Of a stretch of 64,000 bases of DNA, positions 35,205-44,415 are shown one piece after another (within the stretch, counting starts at the first letter, position 1; each line of letters starts with the position of its first letter). The notes beneath the pieces were generated by a model. That model worked only from the letters and a program-made list of their open reading frames with translations. It ran no database searches and was not told where the DNA came from. Source of the stretch: Aliivibrio sifiae (lineage in GTDB: Bacteria > Pseudomonadota > Gammaproteobacteria > Enterobacterales > Vibrionaceae); the NCBI RefSeq assembly GCF_002954715.1, contig NZ_MSCP01000001.1, positions 194,836-258,835 of the forward strand. Direction: 5' to 3'. A program made the translations under genes and the position numbers.

Positions 35205-37014
35205 AGAACAAACACAGCAACCAAGTGATACTTTCTTGTTTAAACGATTATTAGCTTATTCCTTGCCTCATAAAGTACGATTTATTACTGCCTTTATGAT
35301 GCTAACGGTTGCGATAAGTGCTGAAATGGCGATTCCATGGTTAGCAAAAATTATCCTTGATGATGTTATCGTACCACAGCAGTTTGAATGGTCACATTTG
35401 ATTGGGCTTGTTAGCTTAGTAATGCTGTTTTATGTGATACCGGCGTTATTTACTTATTTGCAAGCAGTATCATTTCGTCATAGTGCCTTGTTGGTGATTA
35501 ATGATGTGAGAAAACAACTGTTCAATCATGTATTGAATTTTTCAATCAGCAGCTTTGATAAAATATCTGCTGGTAAATTGGTTTCTTATATTACAAATGA
35601 TACCGAATCTATGCGTGATATGTTTGTCTCAACGATCCCTACGATCATTCAAGGCAGTTTACGTATCATTGCGATATTTATTGCGATAGCGCTCTTGGAT
35701 TGGCGTTTGATGCTATTGAGCTTGGTATTAATCCCTGTATTACTGGCAACAATGCATTTGTATCGAAAAATCTCAATGCCTGTGTTTAACGGGGTTCGAG
35801 AGCAGATCAGTAATATTAATGGGCGTATTAATGAATCGCTACAAGGAATGGCATTGATTCAAGCGTTTAATCAAGAAAAAGTGTTTAAAGATAAATTTGA
35901 ACAAGAAAACCAGCGTTGGTTTGAGTTTAGAACTAAATCAATCGCTATTGATAGCTTCATGCTTATTCCGTTAACGCGTTTAGTTTCCAATTTAACGGCT
36001 GCTGGTATTGTGGCGTGGTTTGCTAATGCGTCATTAACGACTGTGGTTGAAGTCGGGACGTTATATGCATTTTTGAACTATATTGAACGTTTTTTTGACC
36101 CGTTCCGCCAGCTTTCAATGGAGTTACGTAAATTGCAGGTGGCAACGGTTGCATCAAAACGTGTATTTGAGTTGTTGGATGAAGAATCTGAGCAGAATCG
36201 TTATCCACAAGAACGAGTTGAAATCTCAGCATCACATGACATTGAATTTCGTCATGTTGACTTAAGTTATGACGAAGGAAACTTAGTCTTATCTGATGTG
36301 AATTTTGTGGCTAAAGGTGGCCAGTTTACAGCGATAGTTGGTCATACTGGCAGTGGTAAAAGCTCAGTAATTAATTTACTTATGCGATTCTACCAACACC
36401 AAAAAGGCTCCATCTTAATTGGAGGCCAACCAATCGAGTCGTTACCAGAAATTCAACTACGGAAAATGTTTGGCTTGGTATCTCAAGACCCGACGATTTT
36501 TAGTGGTTCAATCATTGAGAATATTGATTTATCACACTCGACACCGGACAAAGAAAAAGTAATTACAGCAGCACAGCAAGTAAAAGCACACCGATTTATT
36601 AGTAGATTAGCCAATGGTTATGACCATCAACCTGGTCATGGTGGTTCATCACTTTCTGTTGGTGAAAAACAGCTGTTAGCTTTAGCTCGTGCAATCTCAC
36701 ATCAACCTAATATTTTTCTATTAGATGAAGCTACGGCAAATATTGATAGTGAAACGGAAGAAGCAATAAAAAAAGCATTAGAAAATCTTCAAGATGGTAA
36801 AACGGTAATAACGGTTGCTCATCGATTATCAACGATAAAAAATGCCGATCAAATTTTAGTGATGAATAAAGGGAAAGTGGTTCAAAGTGGCACCCATGAT
36901 GAGCTTATTATTCAAGCCGGAGATTATCGCGACTTGTATTTGACACAAAAAGCACAAGAAGAAAACGAACATCAGAACAGCATACTTGGTCTAGCTAACG
37001 CTAATGTTGCTTGA
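35197..37014 (+). CDS. ABC exporter half-transporter, MdlB-like
   Basis: 605 aa. Six membrane segments (about 20-310) and an ATPase domain with Walker A GHTGSGKSS, SQDPTIFSGSIIENI, signature SLSVGEKQLLALARA (Val replacing the second Gly) and Walker B IFLLDEATANID with an intact catalytic Glu. The H-loop VAHRLSTI follows. It pairs with the upstream half transporter, whose gene overlaps by 8 bp. In heterodimeric exporters each composite site combines one half's Walker B with the other's signature. Both halves carry departures here, which is worth modelling. Confidence 0.85.
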   Translation: MGEEQTQQPSDTFLFKRLLAYSLPHKVRFITAFMMLTVAISAEMAIPWLAKIILDDVIVPQQFEWSHLIGLVSLVMLFYVIPALFTYLQAVSFRHSALLVINDVRKQLFNHVLNFSISSFDKISAGKLVSYITNDTESMRDMFVSTIPTIIQGSLRIIAIFIAIALLDWRLMLLSLVLIPVLLATMHLYRKISMPVFNGVREQISNINGRINESLQGMALIQAFNQEKVFKDKFEQENQRWFEFRTKSIAIDSFMLIPLTRLVSNLTAAGIVAWFANASLTTVVEVGTLYAFLNYIERFFDPFRQLSMELRKLQVATVASKRVFELLDEESEQNRYPQERVEISASHDIEFRHVDLSYDEGNLVLSDVNFVAKGGQFTAIVGHTGSGKSSVINLLMRFYQHQKGSILIGGQPIESLPEIQLRKMFGLVSQDPTIFSGSIIENIDLSHSTPDKEKVITAAQQVKAHRFISRLANGYDHQPGHGGSSLSVGEKQLLALARAISHQPNIFLLDEATANIDSETEEAIKKALENLQDGKTVITVAHRLSTIKNADQILVMNKGKVVQSGTHDELIIQAGDYRDLYLTQKAQEENEHQNSILGLANANVA

Positions 37015-37104
37015 GTCATTAAATTTAAGAGTAATTAAAATGAATACAGAAAAAAATCGTTTGTATCTCAGCAAATCATCGAAGATGCCTGTGAGTGGGA
37101 AATT

Positions 37105-38496
37105 ATGCACGGTGTGGCATTTCGACAAGCAGATAATACGGCACGGCATTGTCCATTTAGTATTGCCCCAATGACTATTGAGCGTAATGTTTATCAGCAT
37201 TTATTAACGGTAACGCCATTGATTACGAAGCTTATTAATAATGTTTCTGAAGATCATGACTTCCTACAAGAATCATTAGGTCACATGGCAAAAGCGGATC
37301 CGTTTTTTGGGCGTTTGATGTCACTGCATAGTACATTGCATAGTGATGTAAATAACTATACTGCGGCTCGTCAACCTTTGTTATTAATGCGTACGGATTT
37401 CATGGATGACCGCAACCATGGTGCAAAAGTGATTGAATTTAATGGGATTGCGGCAGGCATGGGACCTTTTGGTCAACGTGCAACTGAATTTCATTCGTTT
37501 ATGAAAAACCAATGGCCGGAGACTTATAATCAATGGATTGAAGATCCATCAGCGATTCCTGCGGATAATCATGGTTTAGAGCAATTGGCCTATGGTATTG
37601 CGACTGCTGCAAAATCGGTAAGTTCTGATTTTAATGTTCAAAGTAAACCAACGTTCTTGATGGTAGTTCAAAAGAACGAAGATAACGTTTATGACCAGCA
37701 TCTGCTGGAAGTTGAGTTGCAAAAACAAGGTATACGGACGGTAAGACGTACGTTTGAGCAACTCAGCACTCAATTGTCTAGTGGTGAGAATAAACGTTTG
37801 TTATTAGATAATGTAGGACCGATTGATGTAGTGTATCTACGTGCTGGTTATCAATATGAGGATTATTTCTCTCCAGAACTTAATGAACCAGAATGTTGTC
37901 ATACGTTAAGTCAAACTCGTTTGTTTATTGAGCAGCATTACGTCGCGGTAAACGCAACCATCAGTCAGCAATTGGCGACCAGTAAAACAATGCAAATGTT
38001 GTTAACCATGATGCCAGAATCTGAATACATGCGTTGGGACTTAACTCTTGAAGAAGCGCTCTTGGTAAAAAGTGTTTTGGCTGAGATGAAGCCTGTTAAT
38101 AACGAAACTATTAAATGGTTTAACGCAGAAGCTAAACAGGAAGAATGGGTATTAAAAAACCAAGGTGAGGGCGGTGGTCATTGTGTCTTTGGGCAAGATA
38201 TTGGTAAGAAATTAAGCCAGTTAGCTCTTGAAGAATATGATGCATGGGCATTAATGCAGCGTTTGTACCCTCATGAGCGTGATACACCAACCATTGCTGT
38301 TCGTGATGGTGAGCAAACCATTGTGGATGATTTAGTTAGTGAAATAGGCTTATTTACCGCGTATTACAATGGCAAACCAGTGACTGAATTTGAGGGGTAT
38401 GCTGGATATTTAATTCGTAGCAAGCCTGCAAGTGAAAATGAAGGAGGGATCCACAGTGGCAAAGGGATCCTTGATTCGTTGGTTTTAATCGATTAA
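37105..38496 (+). CDS. Glutathione synthetase of the eukaryotic (GSS) family
   Basis: 463 aa from ATG 37105. The family is the eukaryote-type enzyme, not bacterial GshB. Recognisable blocks are NVYDQHLLEVELQKQGIRTV followed by RRTFEQL, VVYLRAGYQYEDYF, the glycine-rich ATP loop WVLKNQGEGGGHCVFG, VSEIGLFTAYY and the end GGIHSGKGILDSLV. It adds glycine to gamma-glutamylcysteine with ATP. The same frame is open upstream to 37039 and encodes SQQIIEDACEWEI, which fits the family's first helix, but has no start. An ATG at 37040 would enter this frame if the A7 run at 37050-37056 had eight bases. So the native N-terminus is probably disrupted by a one-base indel, and 37105 is a fallback start. Last gene of the gshA operon. 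Confidence 0.85.
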   Translation: MHGVAFRQADNTARHCPFSIAPMTIERNVYQHLLTVTPLITKLINNVSEDHDFLQESLGHMAKADPFFGRLMSLHSTLHSDVNNYTAARQPLLLMRTDFMDDRNHGAKVIEFNGIAAGMGPFGQRATEFHSFMKNQWPETYNQWIEDPSAIPADNHGLEQLAYGIATAAKSVSSDFNVQSKPTFLMVVQKNEDNVYDQHLLEVELQKQGIRTVRRTFEQLSTQLSSGENKRLLLDNVGPIDVVYLRAGYQYEDYFSPELNEPECCHTLSQTRLFIEQHYVAVNATISQQLATSKTMQMLLTMMPESEYMRWDLTLEEALLVKSVLAEMKPVNNETIKWFNAEAKQEEWVLKNQGEGGGHCVFGQDIGKKLSQLALEEYDAWALMQRLYPHERDTPTIAVRDGEQTIVDDLVSEIGLFTAYYNGKPVTEFEGYAGYLIRSKPASENEGGIHSGKGILDSLVLID

Positions 38497-38519
38497 TTAA
38501 AATAGCTTATTAATATATC

Positions 38520-38552
38520 GCCCAATGTCATTTGATGTTGGGCTTTTTTATA
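38520..38552 (+). terminator. Terminator of the gshA-mdlAB-gss operon
   Basis: GCCCAA/TTGGGC outer stem with further TGTCA/TGATG pairing and a T7 run. Confidence 0.8.
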
Positions 38553-38792
38553 TTTTTTAATAAATAGCTAAGTTTATAAAATTGATCTTGGATAATAAAC
38601 TGCCCGTTATTATTTTAACATAATACGATCATTTTTATGCCGAGCGTCATTTATCATTATGAAAAGTAAGGTTATTTATTATCGTAAGATACAGTTATCG
38701 ATTAAAGCGATGATTCTCATGATATTTCTTCCTTGGAAAGGCTCATTTTTTCACTCTATCGTGAGCGAACATTCATGTAGCAGGAGAAAGTT

Positions 38793-40178
38793 ATGAAAAA
38801 ATTAGGATTGATTATAGGACTAGGTGCAGTGGCTTACCTAGGAACCGTTTATGTGGTGGATTCATCAGATAAAGCATTAAGCCAAAGTAAAATTTCGCAA
38901 TCAGATCATAAATACGATCCAATTTCTTCTGCTGCCTTTAAAGTATTAACTGAAAATGGTTGTGGTTATTGCCATACCGATAATAGCGAAATGCCTTTTT
39001 ATGCCAATCTTCCTATCGCTAAACAAATCATGCAAAAAGACGTAGAAAGTGGATTACGTCATTTTCAATTTAATGATGTATTAGCTAGTTTTGAAAATGG
39101 AAATGAGATATCAGACGTTGCCTTAGCTAAAATTAGCGGGGTATTGAATGACTCATCTATGCCACCAAAAGCGTATTTATCAATGCATTGGCGTTCAAAT
39201 TTATCTGATAATGAAAAACAAACTTTACGAACATGGATTAAACAAGAACAAGAAAATAAACAGTCATTAGCAAGCGGAGCATTTCAATATGAAGCGATTC
39301 AACCCATTAATGACGCTATACAAGTTGATAATAATAAAGTGGCTTTAGGTGAAGCGCTTTATCATGACACACGTTTATCGGGTGATAACACCGTTGCATG
39401 TTCAAGTTGTCACTCATTAGCAACGGGTGGTGTTGATAGGCTAACCACATCAACTGGTATTAATGGTTCAAAAGGGCCAATCAATGCTCCAACAGTATTT
39501 AACTCTTCTTATAATATTCACCAATTTTGGGACGGTAGAGCGAGAGATCTGCAAGAGCAAGCGGGCGGACCACCAATGAACCCAATAGAAATGGGTTCTA
39601 CGTCATGGGATCAAATTACGCAAAAGCTAGATTTGGATGATGGAATGAAAGTCGCTTTTGCCAAGATTTATCCTGATGGCATTACGGGGGATAATATAAC
39701 CGATGCAATTGCTGAGTTTGAGAAAACCCTAATTACACCAAACAGCCGTTTTGATCAGTACTTAAAAGGTGATGATTTAGCTCTGAGTGCACAAGAGAAA
39801 AACGGGTATGAATTATTTAAAGATAACAAATGTTCAACCTGTCATGCAGGTCAAGCGATGGGGGGGCAAACGTTTGAAGTTATGGGGTTAAAAGCCGATT
39901 ATTTCACTCATAGAGGTAACGTGTCTGAGGTTGATAATGGTCGATTTAATGTGACAAATAAAGCCTATGATATGAACCGTTTCAAAGTCCCAACATTACG
40001 CAATATTGCACTTACTGCGCCTTATTTCCATGATGGTAGTGTTAATTCATTAGATGAAGCGGTTGCAGTTATGGCTGAATATCAAGTAGGAGTGACATTG
40101 AGTAACAATGAGATTGCTGATATTAGTGCTTATTTGAAAACCTTAACGGGTGATTACAAAGGACAAATGTTGAATTAA
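38793..40178 (+). CDS. Tri-haem cytochrome c peroxidase (YhjA/Ccp type)
   Basis: 461 aa with an N-terminal membrane anchor (LGLIIGLGAVAYLGTVYVV). Three CxxCH haem sites are visible: C57-H61, C203-H207 and C347-H351. Two belong to the canonical di-haem peroxidase core, and the first is in an added N-terminal domain as in E. coli YhjA, which takes electrons from quinol. It reduces hydrogen peroxide in the periplasm, usually under low oxygen. AGGAG precedes the ATG. I found no convincing FNR box upstream. Monocistronic with a terminator. Confidence 0.9.
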   Translation: MKKLGLIIGLGAVAYLGTVYVVDSSDKALSQSKISQSDHKYDPISSAAFKVLTENGCGYCHTDNSEMPFYANLPIAKQIMQKDVESGLRHFQFNDVLASFENGNEISDVALAKISGVLNDSSMPPKAYLSMHWRSNLSDNEKQTLRTWIKQEQENKQSLASGAFQYEAIQPINDAIQVDNNKVALGEALYHDTRLSGDNTVACSSCHSLATGGVDRLTTSTGINGSKGPINAPTVFNSSYNIHQFWDGRARDLQEQAGGPPMNPIEMGSTSWDQITQKLDLDDGMKVAFAKIYPDGITGDNITDAIAEFEKTLITPNSRFDQYLKGDDLALSAQEKNGYELFKDNKCSTCHAGQAMGGQTFEVMGLKADYFTHRGNVSEVDNGRFNVTNKAYDMNRFKVPTLRNIALTAPYFHDGSVNSLDEAVAVMAEYQVGVTLSNNEIADISAYLKTLTGDYKGQMLN

Positions 40179-40204
40179 TTTTAGGGTTAATAAGTGACAA
40201 AACG

Positions 40205-40238
40205 AAAAGCCCAATATCAAGATTATTGGGCTTTTTTA
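40205..40238. terminator. Bidirectional terminator after the peroxidase gene
   Basis: AAAAGCCCAATA pairs with TATTGGGCTTTT around a seven-base loop, between convergent genes. Confidence 0.85.
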
Positions 40239-40271
40239 CATGGTTAATATAGGTATTGATTTAGCAAAAAA

Positions 40272-40811
40272 CTATGCTTTTGATGCCGCGAGTTCTTGCA
40301 GTTGTTCAATCGTTGTTTCTGCTACTAAAACACCATCAATAAAGTAGCTTACTTGATTGTCATTTTTTAAACCAAGCAGTGTTGCTTTATCGCCATTTGA
40401 ATACGTAATATCCATTTGGATCGTGTTCTCATCGATTTGTTGAAATTCACCTGTTTCATAAGTTCGTTGAAGAGTGATTGGGCCAACAGGTGCTTCTTTT
40501 AATGAGTCATCTAAATCGTCATTAATATTTATCATGGTCTCGGTTTTACTGTCAAAAATGTGTGGAGAACCATTGATTGGGTTTTTACCTGTCCAAAATT
40601 CCAAAGAGTTAAAAACGATATAATCGGCAGCGGTTGTAATTGCATATACAGGAGATAATAAAAAGTTTACTCCAGCCCTAGCGTATCGGTTATCTACAAC
40701 CTCTACGTTGAATTGCATTAGCTTTCCGGTCACTGCCATACTACCAACACATCCTGATAGACTGACGGCTACAGCTGTCATTGCTACAACTTTTACAAAT
40801 GTTTTTTTCAT
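40272..40811 (-). CDS. DUF3332-like lipoprotein
   Basis: 179 aa with a lipoprotein signal (lipobox LSGC, Cys21). The body has the pattern of the DUF3332 family (ARAGVNFLLSPVYAITTAADYIVFNSLEFWTGKNPI in the middle, described here in outline), including one hydrophobic segment of about residues 48-68. It is likely anchored in the outer or inner membrane facing the periplasm. Its function is unknown in the family. It is monocistronic, and AGGGAACATG provides the ribosome site. Confidence 0.65.
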   Translation of the reverse strand: MKKTFVKVVAMTAVAVSLSGCVGSMAVTGKLMQFNVEVVDNRYARAGVNFLLSPVYAITTAADYIVFNSLEFWTGKNPINGSPHIFDSKTETMININDDLDDSLKEAPVGPITLQRTYETGEFQQIDENTIQMDITYSNGDKATLLGLKNDNQVSYFIDGVLVAETTIEQLQELAASKA

Positions 40812-41099
40812 GTTCCCTCACTTACCGTTAAGCACTTTGCTAGAACTATTAACATAGTAGGGAATTTTAGAATTAGCCGTGAATATTGTTACTATTTAAT
40901 GATTTATTTTTATTCTGTGCGGTAGTGCAAAAAATAAGTGGTGAAGAAAGAGGGAGGGTTTGTTGCTATTTATCAAGGAGAGATAAGGCAAAATGAATGA
41001 TTCTCGCCTCGTTACAGCAACGGATTTTATCCAGTTGAAATAATAAAGCGAGAAAAATTCAAATGTAATTAGTGATTCAATGAAATGGTATTGAGTGAG

Positions 41100-42155
41100 T
41101 TATTTCACTGCCTTTACATAAGGTAGGACACGGAATCCATCACGAACTTTTTGGCTTGGAATATAGTGACGGAATGCTAAATTAAATACGTTAGAATCGT
41201 TAGCTGTTTTAATATTGTTAGGAGCATTATCACCACAGCCAAAGCTTACAGTATACGTACCATCGGCATTTTTTTCTGCCGTATTAGAACTAACGTTAGC
41301 AACGTCTCCAAACATAAAGCCTTTTTTGTTATAAACAGTTACAGACCAAAATGCTTGGTTCTTTGGATCTTCGAATGTTGCTTGATGACATGTATCAGCA
41401 GGGAAGTTTCCTGAGACTTCATAAATATTATCTTCTAGCTGCGCCCCCCCCCAACCAATCGCTGCTCCAATAGCGTATTTCTCTTTGGTAAACAGTTCTT
41501 TTGACGCATCTTCAGGGTCTGTAAACATGCCAAAGGTCGCTTGTGCACCATCACGTTTCAGTATTTTTGGCATTTCCATTTTAAGATTTTTTTCTACTGC
41601 TTCAAATGATTTCTCATCAACTTGCATTGCAGTAAATTTACCATCAGCATTTGCATCTATACGCATTTTATCTTGGATTTTATGGACTTCATCTTTAGTG
41701 AAGGTTGCATCAGTACGAACGATGACATAAACGTGGTCGCCACTGTGAGTCGATAAATCAAATGTTCCTGCCCCATATTGCATTGATTGAATACGATGAT
41801 CTTCAGTAATAACTTCCATCGACATGTATTTGCCTTCTGGTATTTCAGGCAATGTAACAGTCGCTCCCTTTGATACATTGACGACTGCCATTGAGTAGAA
41901 TGTATCACGATTCATTCGTACTACGGGTTGTTTATCTGTTGGAGTTAGTTCACGTTTGTGTAGAAATTTATTTACGCCTACTAATTCTTGGTTTTTTAAA
42001 TACTGACGAGAAGTCTCATATATGGCGTAGTTATCAGTTGTTGTTACTTTGCCATCGGCATTAAAAAACTCAGTAAGAGTTGAAACTTCTTCAGCTGCGA
42101 AAGTCGGCAGTGAAACGGCGCTTAAACCTAATACTACTAGTGCTAATTTTTTCAT
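41100..42155 (-). CDS. Secreted DUF1254/DUF1214 domain protein
   Basis: 351 aa with a cleavable signal peptide (ending TFA-AEE, about residue 20). The N-terminal DUF1254-like part contains RMNRDTFYSMAVVNVSKGATV and the C-terminal DUF1214-like part contains YEVSGNFPADTC and AFWSVTVYNKKGFM. Function is unknown and the protein is periplasmic by prediction. A run of nine C (G on the coding strand) at 41454-41462 lies inside the coding region (IGWGGAQ), unusual in this AT-rich DNA and prone to slippage. Monocistronic. Confidence 0.75.
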   Translation of the reverse strand: MKKLALVVLGLSAVSLPTFAAEEVSTLTEFFNADGKVTTTDNYAIYETSRQYLKNQELVGVNKFLHKRELTPTDKQPVVRMNRDTFYSMAVVNVSKGATVTLPEIPEGKYMSMEVITEDHRIQSMQYGAGTFDLSTHSGDHVYVIVRTDATFTKDEVHKIQDKMRIDANADGKFTAMQVDEKSFEAVEKNLKMEMPKILKRDGAQATFGMFTDPEDASKELFTKEKYAIGAAIGWGGAQLEDNIYEVSGNFPADTCHQATFEDPKNQAFWSVTVYNKKGFMFGDVANVSSNTAEKNADGTYTVSFGCGDNAPNNIKTANDSNVFNLAFRHYIPSQKVRDGFRVLPYVKAVK

Positions 42156-42359
42156 TGTTGACCTCTAATAAATGCAATAACTGTTTAACTTGTGAACAAT
42201 TCTAGCAATCAAATATAAATAAACAAATGACATCGATTTATATGTGTTATGCAGATAAGTAATGTGGATGTTAGTTAGATATGCTTGATTGATATAAGCG
42301 TAGTGCGTTAGCCTATTTATTGTTCAGTTAAGTCACGTTTTAAGATAGTGGTATAGAGA

Positions 42360-42373
42360 AATCAACGTTGATT
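42360..42373. promoter_or_regulatory. 14-bp palindrome upstream of the moxR operon
   Basis: AATCAACGTTGATT is a perfect palindrome about 130 bp before moxR and may be an operator. The rest of 42156-42504 is AT-rich promoter DNA without further structure that I can name. Confidence 0.35.
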
Positions 42374-42504
42374 ACTTATACATAAATAAATCTAGACTAC
42401 TCTTAGTAAAAATGGCGTAACTAATTACTTTTATTAGTGATTTTTTATTTCTTCGTTTAGCTGAACATGGTTTTTCTTGATTAACTAGTCAAAAAGGTAA
42501 GCAA

Positions 42505-43446
42505 ATGAATCCAACGTTAGAGTCGATATTACAACTAAAGAAACAAATGGAAGCTTCAGTAGTAGGTCAGCAACACATGGTCGATACGTTACTGGTTGCT
42601 TTATTGACTAATGGCAACGTACTGCTAGAGGGATTACCTGGTACAGCGAAAACTCGTTCTATCAAATCGTTAGCAGCGGCATTGCAAGTTGATCTCGGTC
42701 GCGTTCAATTTACTCCCGATCTTTTACCTTCTGATGTGACGGGTACAGAGGTATACCAAGATGTGGATGGAAAACCGACATTAACTTTCCAACCGGGTCC
42801 TGTTTTTAATAATCTATTACTTGCAGATGAAATCAATCGTTCACCAGCAAAAGTGCAAGCGGCGTTGTTAGAAGCGATGGAAGAAAGACAAATTACGGTT
42901 GCAGGCAAGACATACCAATTACCTGATCTGTTTATGGTACTAGCGACACAAAATCCAGTAGAACAAGAAGGTACGTATCCATTACCTGAAGCTCAGATGG
43001 ACAGATTTATTATGAAAATAAACCTCGATTATCCTGATGCAGAAGCTGAAGAGCAAATTATTAAAATGGTACGTAGTGAAGAAAAACCAAATCAAGAAAA
43101 AGCAGATCCTATTGACCCTAAGTGTATTTTTGATGCGCGTGAGCAACTGCGAGATATTCATTGTAGTGATGCTGTTCTTAAATACATTGTTTCAATTGTT
43201 GTGGCAACAAGGCAACCCGAGCTCTATCCTGATTCTTCGCTTTCTGAATGGGTTGCCGTGGGGTCTAGCCCTAGAGCGACGATAGCATGGCTGAATGGTA
43301 AAGATTTTGTTGACCCCGATGATGTTCGTAAAGTCGTTCATGGTGTTTTACGTCATCGTCTTATTTTGTCTTATGATGCGCTAGCGGAAGGCATAAGTTC
43401 TGACCGTGTAATTAATGAGATCTTATCTCAGGTTGCAGTAGCTTAA
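42505..43446 (+). CDS. MoxR-family AAA+ ATPase
   Basis: 313 aa. Walker A GLPGTAKTRS (about 40-49), Walker B LLADEINRSP and sensor-1 ATQNPVEQEGTYPLPEAQ are all present. MoxR ATPases act as chaperones for VWA-domain proteins. It is the first gene of a MoxR/DUF58/DUF4381/VWA/VWA operon (aerotolerance Bat-type) running to 47974. AAGGTAAGC precedes the ATG. Confidence 0.9.
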   Translation: MNPTLESILQLKKQMEASVVGQQHMVDTLLVALLTNGNVLLEGLPGTAKTRSIKSLAAALQVDLGRVQFTPDLLPSDVTGTEVYQDVDGKPTLTFQPGPVFNNLLLADEINRSPAKVQAALLEAMEERQITVAGKTYQLPDLFMVLATQNPVEQEGTYPLPEAQMDRFIMKINLDYPDAEAEEQIIKMVRSEEKPNQEKADPIDPKCIFDAREQLRDIHCSDAVLKYIVSIVVATRQPELYPDSSLSEWVAVGSSPRATIAWLNGKDFVDPDDVRKVVHGVLRHRLILSYDALAEGISSDRVINEILSQVAVA

Positions 43447-43460
43447 CGCGGGAGGTGACC

Positions 43461-44399
43461 ATGGAGACGAAATCAATACTTGATCCGGATATTTATACGA
43501 ATTTAAAAGCGTTACGACTTTTAAAATATAAAGCTCATGGCTTTGATTTTTTACCAACTCAGCCTATTAACAGTGCGTTGACTGGTCGTCATGTTTCTAA
43601 ACTACGTGGACGTGGATTGAATTTTGAAGAGATGTGTCATTATCAAATCGGAGATGATATTCGTACCATGGACTGGAAAGTGACAATGAGAACCGGAAAG
43701 CCTCATGTCAAAATTTTCTCAGAAGAACGAGAAAGGAATGTTTATCTGTTAGTTGATCAAAGAACCAGTATGTTTTTTGGAAGCACAGGTCGAATGAAGT
43801 CAGTGGTTGCAGCTGAAATCGCCTCTTTAATTGCTTGGAAAGTAGTGGGTAACACCGATCGTGTGGGCACTATTATTTACAACGACAACACTGCTTTGTC
43901 TATTGCTCCCCAACGAAGCACAAATCACGTACTTAAAATACTGAATGAAATTGCGATTAAAAATCAGCAACTTAAAGCTGGTAAAGCTAAAGACTCTCAA
44001 ACTAATTCGTTTGCGAAACTTTTTCATCAAGCACAGAGATTAGTCAAACATGATGGGTTAGTGATTTTGATTACCGATGGTTATGGCTATAACGAACGGA
44101 GTGAAGAGCAAATTAAATCATTGTGTCAGCATAATGACGTTGTGCTATGCCATGTGACAGATCCGCTGGAACATGACTTAGCGACGTTAAATAAAATGGT
44201 ATTCAGTGATGGCCAAATGCAGTTATCTGTATCGGGACAAGAAGATAAATTACGTGAAGACTTTTCTAATGACGTAGTTCAAGCCATCGAAAATTTCAGT
44301 TTGGTGGCCAAAAAATATCGGATCCCTGTGTTGCCATTTAATACTCTTGATCCAATAGATGTTCAGCTTAGAAAAGCGCTAGGCGCTAATTTAAAGTGA
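43461..44399 (+). CDS. DUF58-domain protein
   Basis: 312 aa from ATG 43461, with GGAGG 5 bases upstream; the GTG two codons earlier lies inside that ribosome site and is rejected. The DUF58 core GRGLNFEEMCHYQIGDDIRTMDWKVTMRTGKPHVK (described by its hallmark RxMDWxVTxRTGKPxVK) is complete. A C-terminal VWA-like fold follows (LVDQRTSMFFG, VILITDGYGYNE). It is cytosolic and found with MoxR as part of the same complex-forming system. Its precise role is unknown. Confidence 0.88.
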   Translation: METKSILDPDIYTNLKALRLLKYKAHGFDFLPTQPINSALTGRHVSKLRGRGLNFEEMCHYQIGDDIRTMDWKVTMRTGKPHVKIFSEERERNVYLLVDQRTSMFFGSTGRMKSVVAAEIASLIAWKVVGNTDRVGTIIYNDNTALSIAPQRSTNHVLKILNEIAIKNQQLKAGKAKDSQTNSFAKLFHQAQRLVKHDGLVILITDGYGYNERSEEQIKSLCQHNDVVLCHVTDPLEHDLATLNKMVFSDGQMQLSVSGQEDKLREDFSNDVVQAIENFSLVAKKYRIPVLPFNTLDPIDVQLRKALGANLK

Positions 44400-44415
44400 G
44401 TGAGGATACTGAATT

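Noticed and set aside
37040-37104. ATG 37040 as the simple start of the glutathione synthetase
   Set aside because: It is in a different frame from the main ORF as the sequence stands and meets a stop after about 45 codons.
38580-38600. FNR box upstream of the tri-haem peroxidase
   Set aside because: TTGAT-CTTG-GATAA matches only one half of the consensus.
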